From Planctomycetia bacterium (GTDB lineage: Bacteria > Planctomycetota > Planctomycetia > Gemmatales > Gemmataceae), in assembly GCA_022616395.1 (NCBI GenBank), contig JAKEEV010000646.1:1-15353 (forward strand): 15,353 bases of DNA, in the 5' to 3' direction. Numbering within the stretch: the stretch's first letter is position 1; each line of letters begins with the position of its first letter. The position numbers and the translations under genes are program-made. Below the pieces are notes generated by a model. That model was not told the origin of the DNA. It made no database searches and saw only the letters and a list, made by a program, of their open reading frames with translations. This document shows, in pieces, positions 14,114-15,353 of the stretch.

Positions 14114-14968
14114 ATGGCTGGCATCCTCTTTTGGAACATGCGCGTCCGCAATGAAACGGACCGGACCACGCGAGAAGCGGCTCTCCGTGAGCCCCTGATG
14201 CGGTTAGTTCAGTCCCGCTCACCTGAGATCCTCGTGTTCTCGGAGTGCGAGATTCCCGAAGAAGTTATCGAGCAGGCATTAAACGCCGCTGGACAAGGTC
14301 AATACGTTTATCCTCGCTCGCGGAGCCGACGGATTCGCGTCTGGACGCGATTGGCGGCAAACAGCATCGTGGATCGGTACAACGGAGGAGTAACTTCCCG
14401 CATCACCATCCGCGAAGTGACCGTTCCCGGAAACGATCCATTCCTGTTGGTTGGTGTTCACCTGTGGGATCGACAGAGGCTCACGACCGAAGAAGGCAGA
14501 GGTTTGTCGGTCGGTGAAGTGGCTGCGAGGGTTCGACAGATTGAGCGGACGTGTGGGCACTCTCGAACACTGCTCATCGGCGATCTGAACATGAACCCTT
14601 ATGAGGCCGGCGTTGTCGGAACTCAAGCCCTGCACGCCGTCATGACGCGAGAGTTGACCGCGACAGTCGCCAGTCTAACGCCTCGCGAACGTCATTCGTG
14701 CTTCTACAACCCGATGTGGTGTTGCTTCGGCGATGTTTCCTCTGGTCCACCCGGAACGTACTATTGGGTGAACGTGGAGGAACCAACGAACCACTTCTGG
14801 CAGATTTACGACCAGGCTTTGATCCGGCCCGACCTGCTGGACAAGTTTGTTCGCGTTGAGATTCTCGCTCACGACGGACAGGAGAGTTTGCTGACACCAA
14901 CAGGCCGCCCGCGAGCGGGATCACTCTCGGATCACTTACCGCTGTATTGCGAGTTCAACTTCAGTTAA
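14114..14968 (+). CDS. Endonuclease/exonuclease/phosphatase (EEP) family protein
   Basis: This 284-residue protein has the EEP fold shared by DNase I, exonuclease III and inositol phosphatases. Its metal-dependent active-site residues are in place: N8 (LFWNMR), E44 or E46 (FSECEI), H116 (VGVHLWD), D157 and N159 (IGDLNMNP), D233 (YDQALIRPD) and the SDH pair D273-H274 (LSDHLPLY). There is no signal peptide, so it should act in the cytosol on nucleic acid or a phosphoester. A Cys/Trp-rich stretch (SCFYNPMWCCFGD, about 195-207) interrupts the core. ATG 14114 is chosen; the TTG at 14102 adds four residues. It is followed 11 bases later by an acidic unknown protein, probably in the same operon. The substrate is unknown; a role in host defence is possible but unsupported. 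Confidence 0.88.
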   Translation: MAGILFWNMRVRNETDRTTREAALREPLMRLVQSRSPEILVFSECEIPEEVIEQALNAAGQGQYVYPRSRSRRIRVWTRLAANSIVDRYNGGVTSRITIREVTVPGNDPFLLVGVHLWDRQRLTTEEGRGLSVGEVAARVRQIERTCGHSRTLLIGDLNMNPYEAGVVGTQALHAVMTRELTATVASLTPRERHSCFYNPMWCCFGDVSSGPPGTYYWVNVEEPTNHFWQIYDQALIRPDLLDKFVRVEILAHDGQESLLTPTGRPRAGSLSDHLPLYCEFNFS

Positions 14969-14979
14969 CGGGAACTGCT

Positions 14980-15353
14980 ATGCCAATCGAGATCCCCGAT
15001 CTTTGGGATGATGACATCAAGGTGGATGTGCTGCCGCCGCTCGTCATCCTCAAAGCGCAAGACGAAGCTATCAGGCGGAAAACTGAGGGCATTCTGCGCA
15101 CGCAAATCGTGTCCAGGGAGATCGAGAGAGAACCAGAAGACGACGAGGAAGAGACAAAGGTTGACGTTGTCTACACTCTGGACCTCGAAGCAACTGCGCT
15201 TGGCTACCGAGAATCAATCCTCAATGTATTTCATCGCAAGGGGAGGCTCTATCCAGTCACGATCACGATGCCGGAGAAGATCGAGTGGTCAACTGATCCG
15301 TCGGCATATTCCTATTCAGCACGCTGCTCCTCGTCGGGTGAGTTCATCCAACA
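14980..15353 (+). CDS. Unknown acidic protein, 3' end outside the window
   Basis: An open frame begins with ATG 14980, 11 bases after the EEP stop, with GGGAA upstream, and continues without a stop to the window end (124 codons visible). It starts MPIEIPDLWDDDIKVDVLPP and is rich in acidic residues, with an EPEDDEEETK run near residue 52 and then VDVVYTLDLEATALGY. No known domain, signal or membrane segment is recognised. Close spacing with the EEP gene suggests cotranscription and perhaps a physical or functional pair. Confidence 0.75.
   Translation, partial: MPIEIPDLWDDDIKVDVLPPLVILKAQDEAIRRKTEGILRTQIVSREIEREPEDDEEETKVDVVYTLDLEATALGYRESILNVFHRKGRLYPVTITMPEKIEWSTDPSAYSYSARCSSSGEFIQ

Noticed and set aside
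1..15353. CRISPR array, rRNA, transposase or integrase
   Set aside because: No regularly spaced direct repeats, rRNA signature or recombinase motif were seen on either strand.

Overview
The window reads as chromosomal DNA of a GC-rich planctomycete, probably of the Gemmata group. This is an inference from the style of the genome: intergenic inverted repeats of the kind common in Planctomycetes and Verrucomicrobia, a very large TPR-glycosyltransferase fusion, a DUF4349 lipoprotein, and weak or absent Shine-Dalgarno sites at several genes. No rRNA, CRISPR array, transposase or integrase gene is visible.

Region 1 (1-9056) is an iron-sulfur cluster (isc) biogenesis locus that has been split. On the plus strand it runs iscA-like, hscB, an AhpD-type CxxC carboxymuconolactone decarboxylase protein and tRNA-Val(UAC). 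A 5.3-kb block follows, carrying a TylF-like O-methyltransferase and a 1250-residue glycosyltransferase fusion. Then come hscA and iscX. HscA (Hsp70) and HscB (J-protein) are partners in moving nascent clusters off the scaffold, so hscB and hscA would be expected side by side. The block between them is bracketed by the 3' half of the tRNA-Val gene (1522-1565) and a decayed copy of it (6821-6863). This suggests a surface-glycan module inserted at a tRNA gene inside the isc operon. The scaffold (iscU) and cysteine desulfurase (iscS) genes are not in the window, and no ferredoxin gene lies between hscA and iscX.

Region 2 (9063-11652, minus strand) holds a DUF4349 lipoprotein and, upstream of it, malQ (4-alpha-glucanotransferase).

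Region 3 (11653-12871) is repeat-rich. Two related hairpin elements flank a small gene of unknown function (minus strand, 11868-12431). Its leader contains a 9-bp closing stem around several hairpins, followed by a hairpin with a GNRA-type loop, and is a candidate cis-regulatory RNA.

Region 4 (12872-15353) has an RlmI-type rRNA methyltransferase (minus). Divergent from it are an endonuclease/exonuclease/phosphatase-fold protein and an unrecognised acidic protein that runs off the window end.

The most notable observations are the tRNA-bracketed module, the repeat-like sequence read in frame inside hscA, the hscB start codon lying inside a long inverted repeat, and the structured leader near 12.5 kb.
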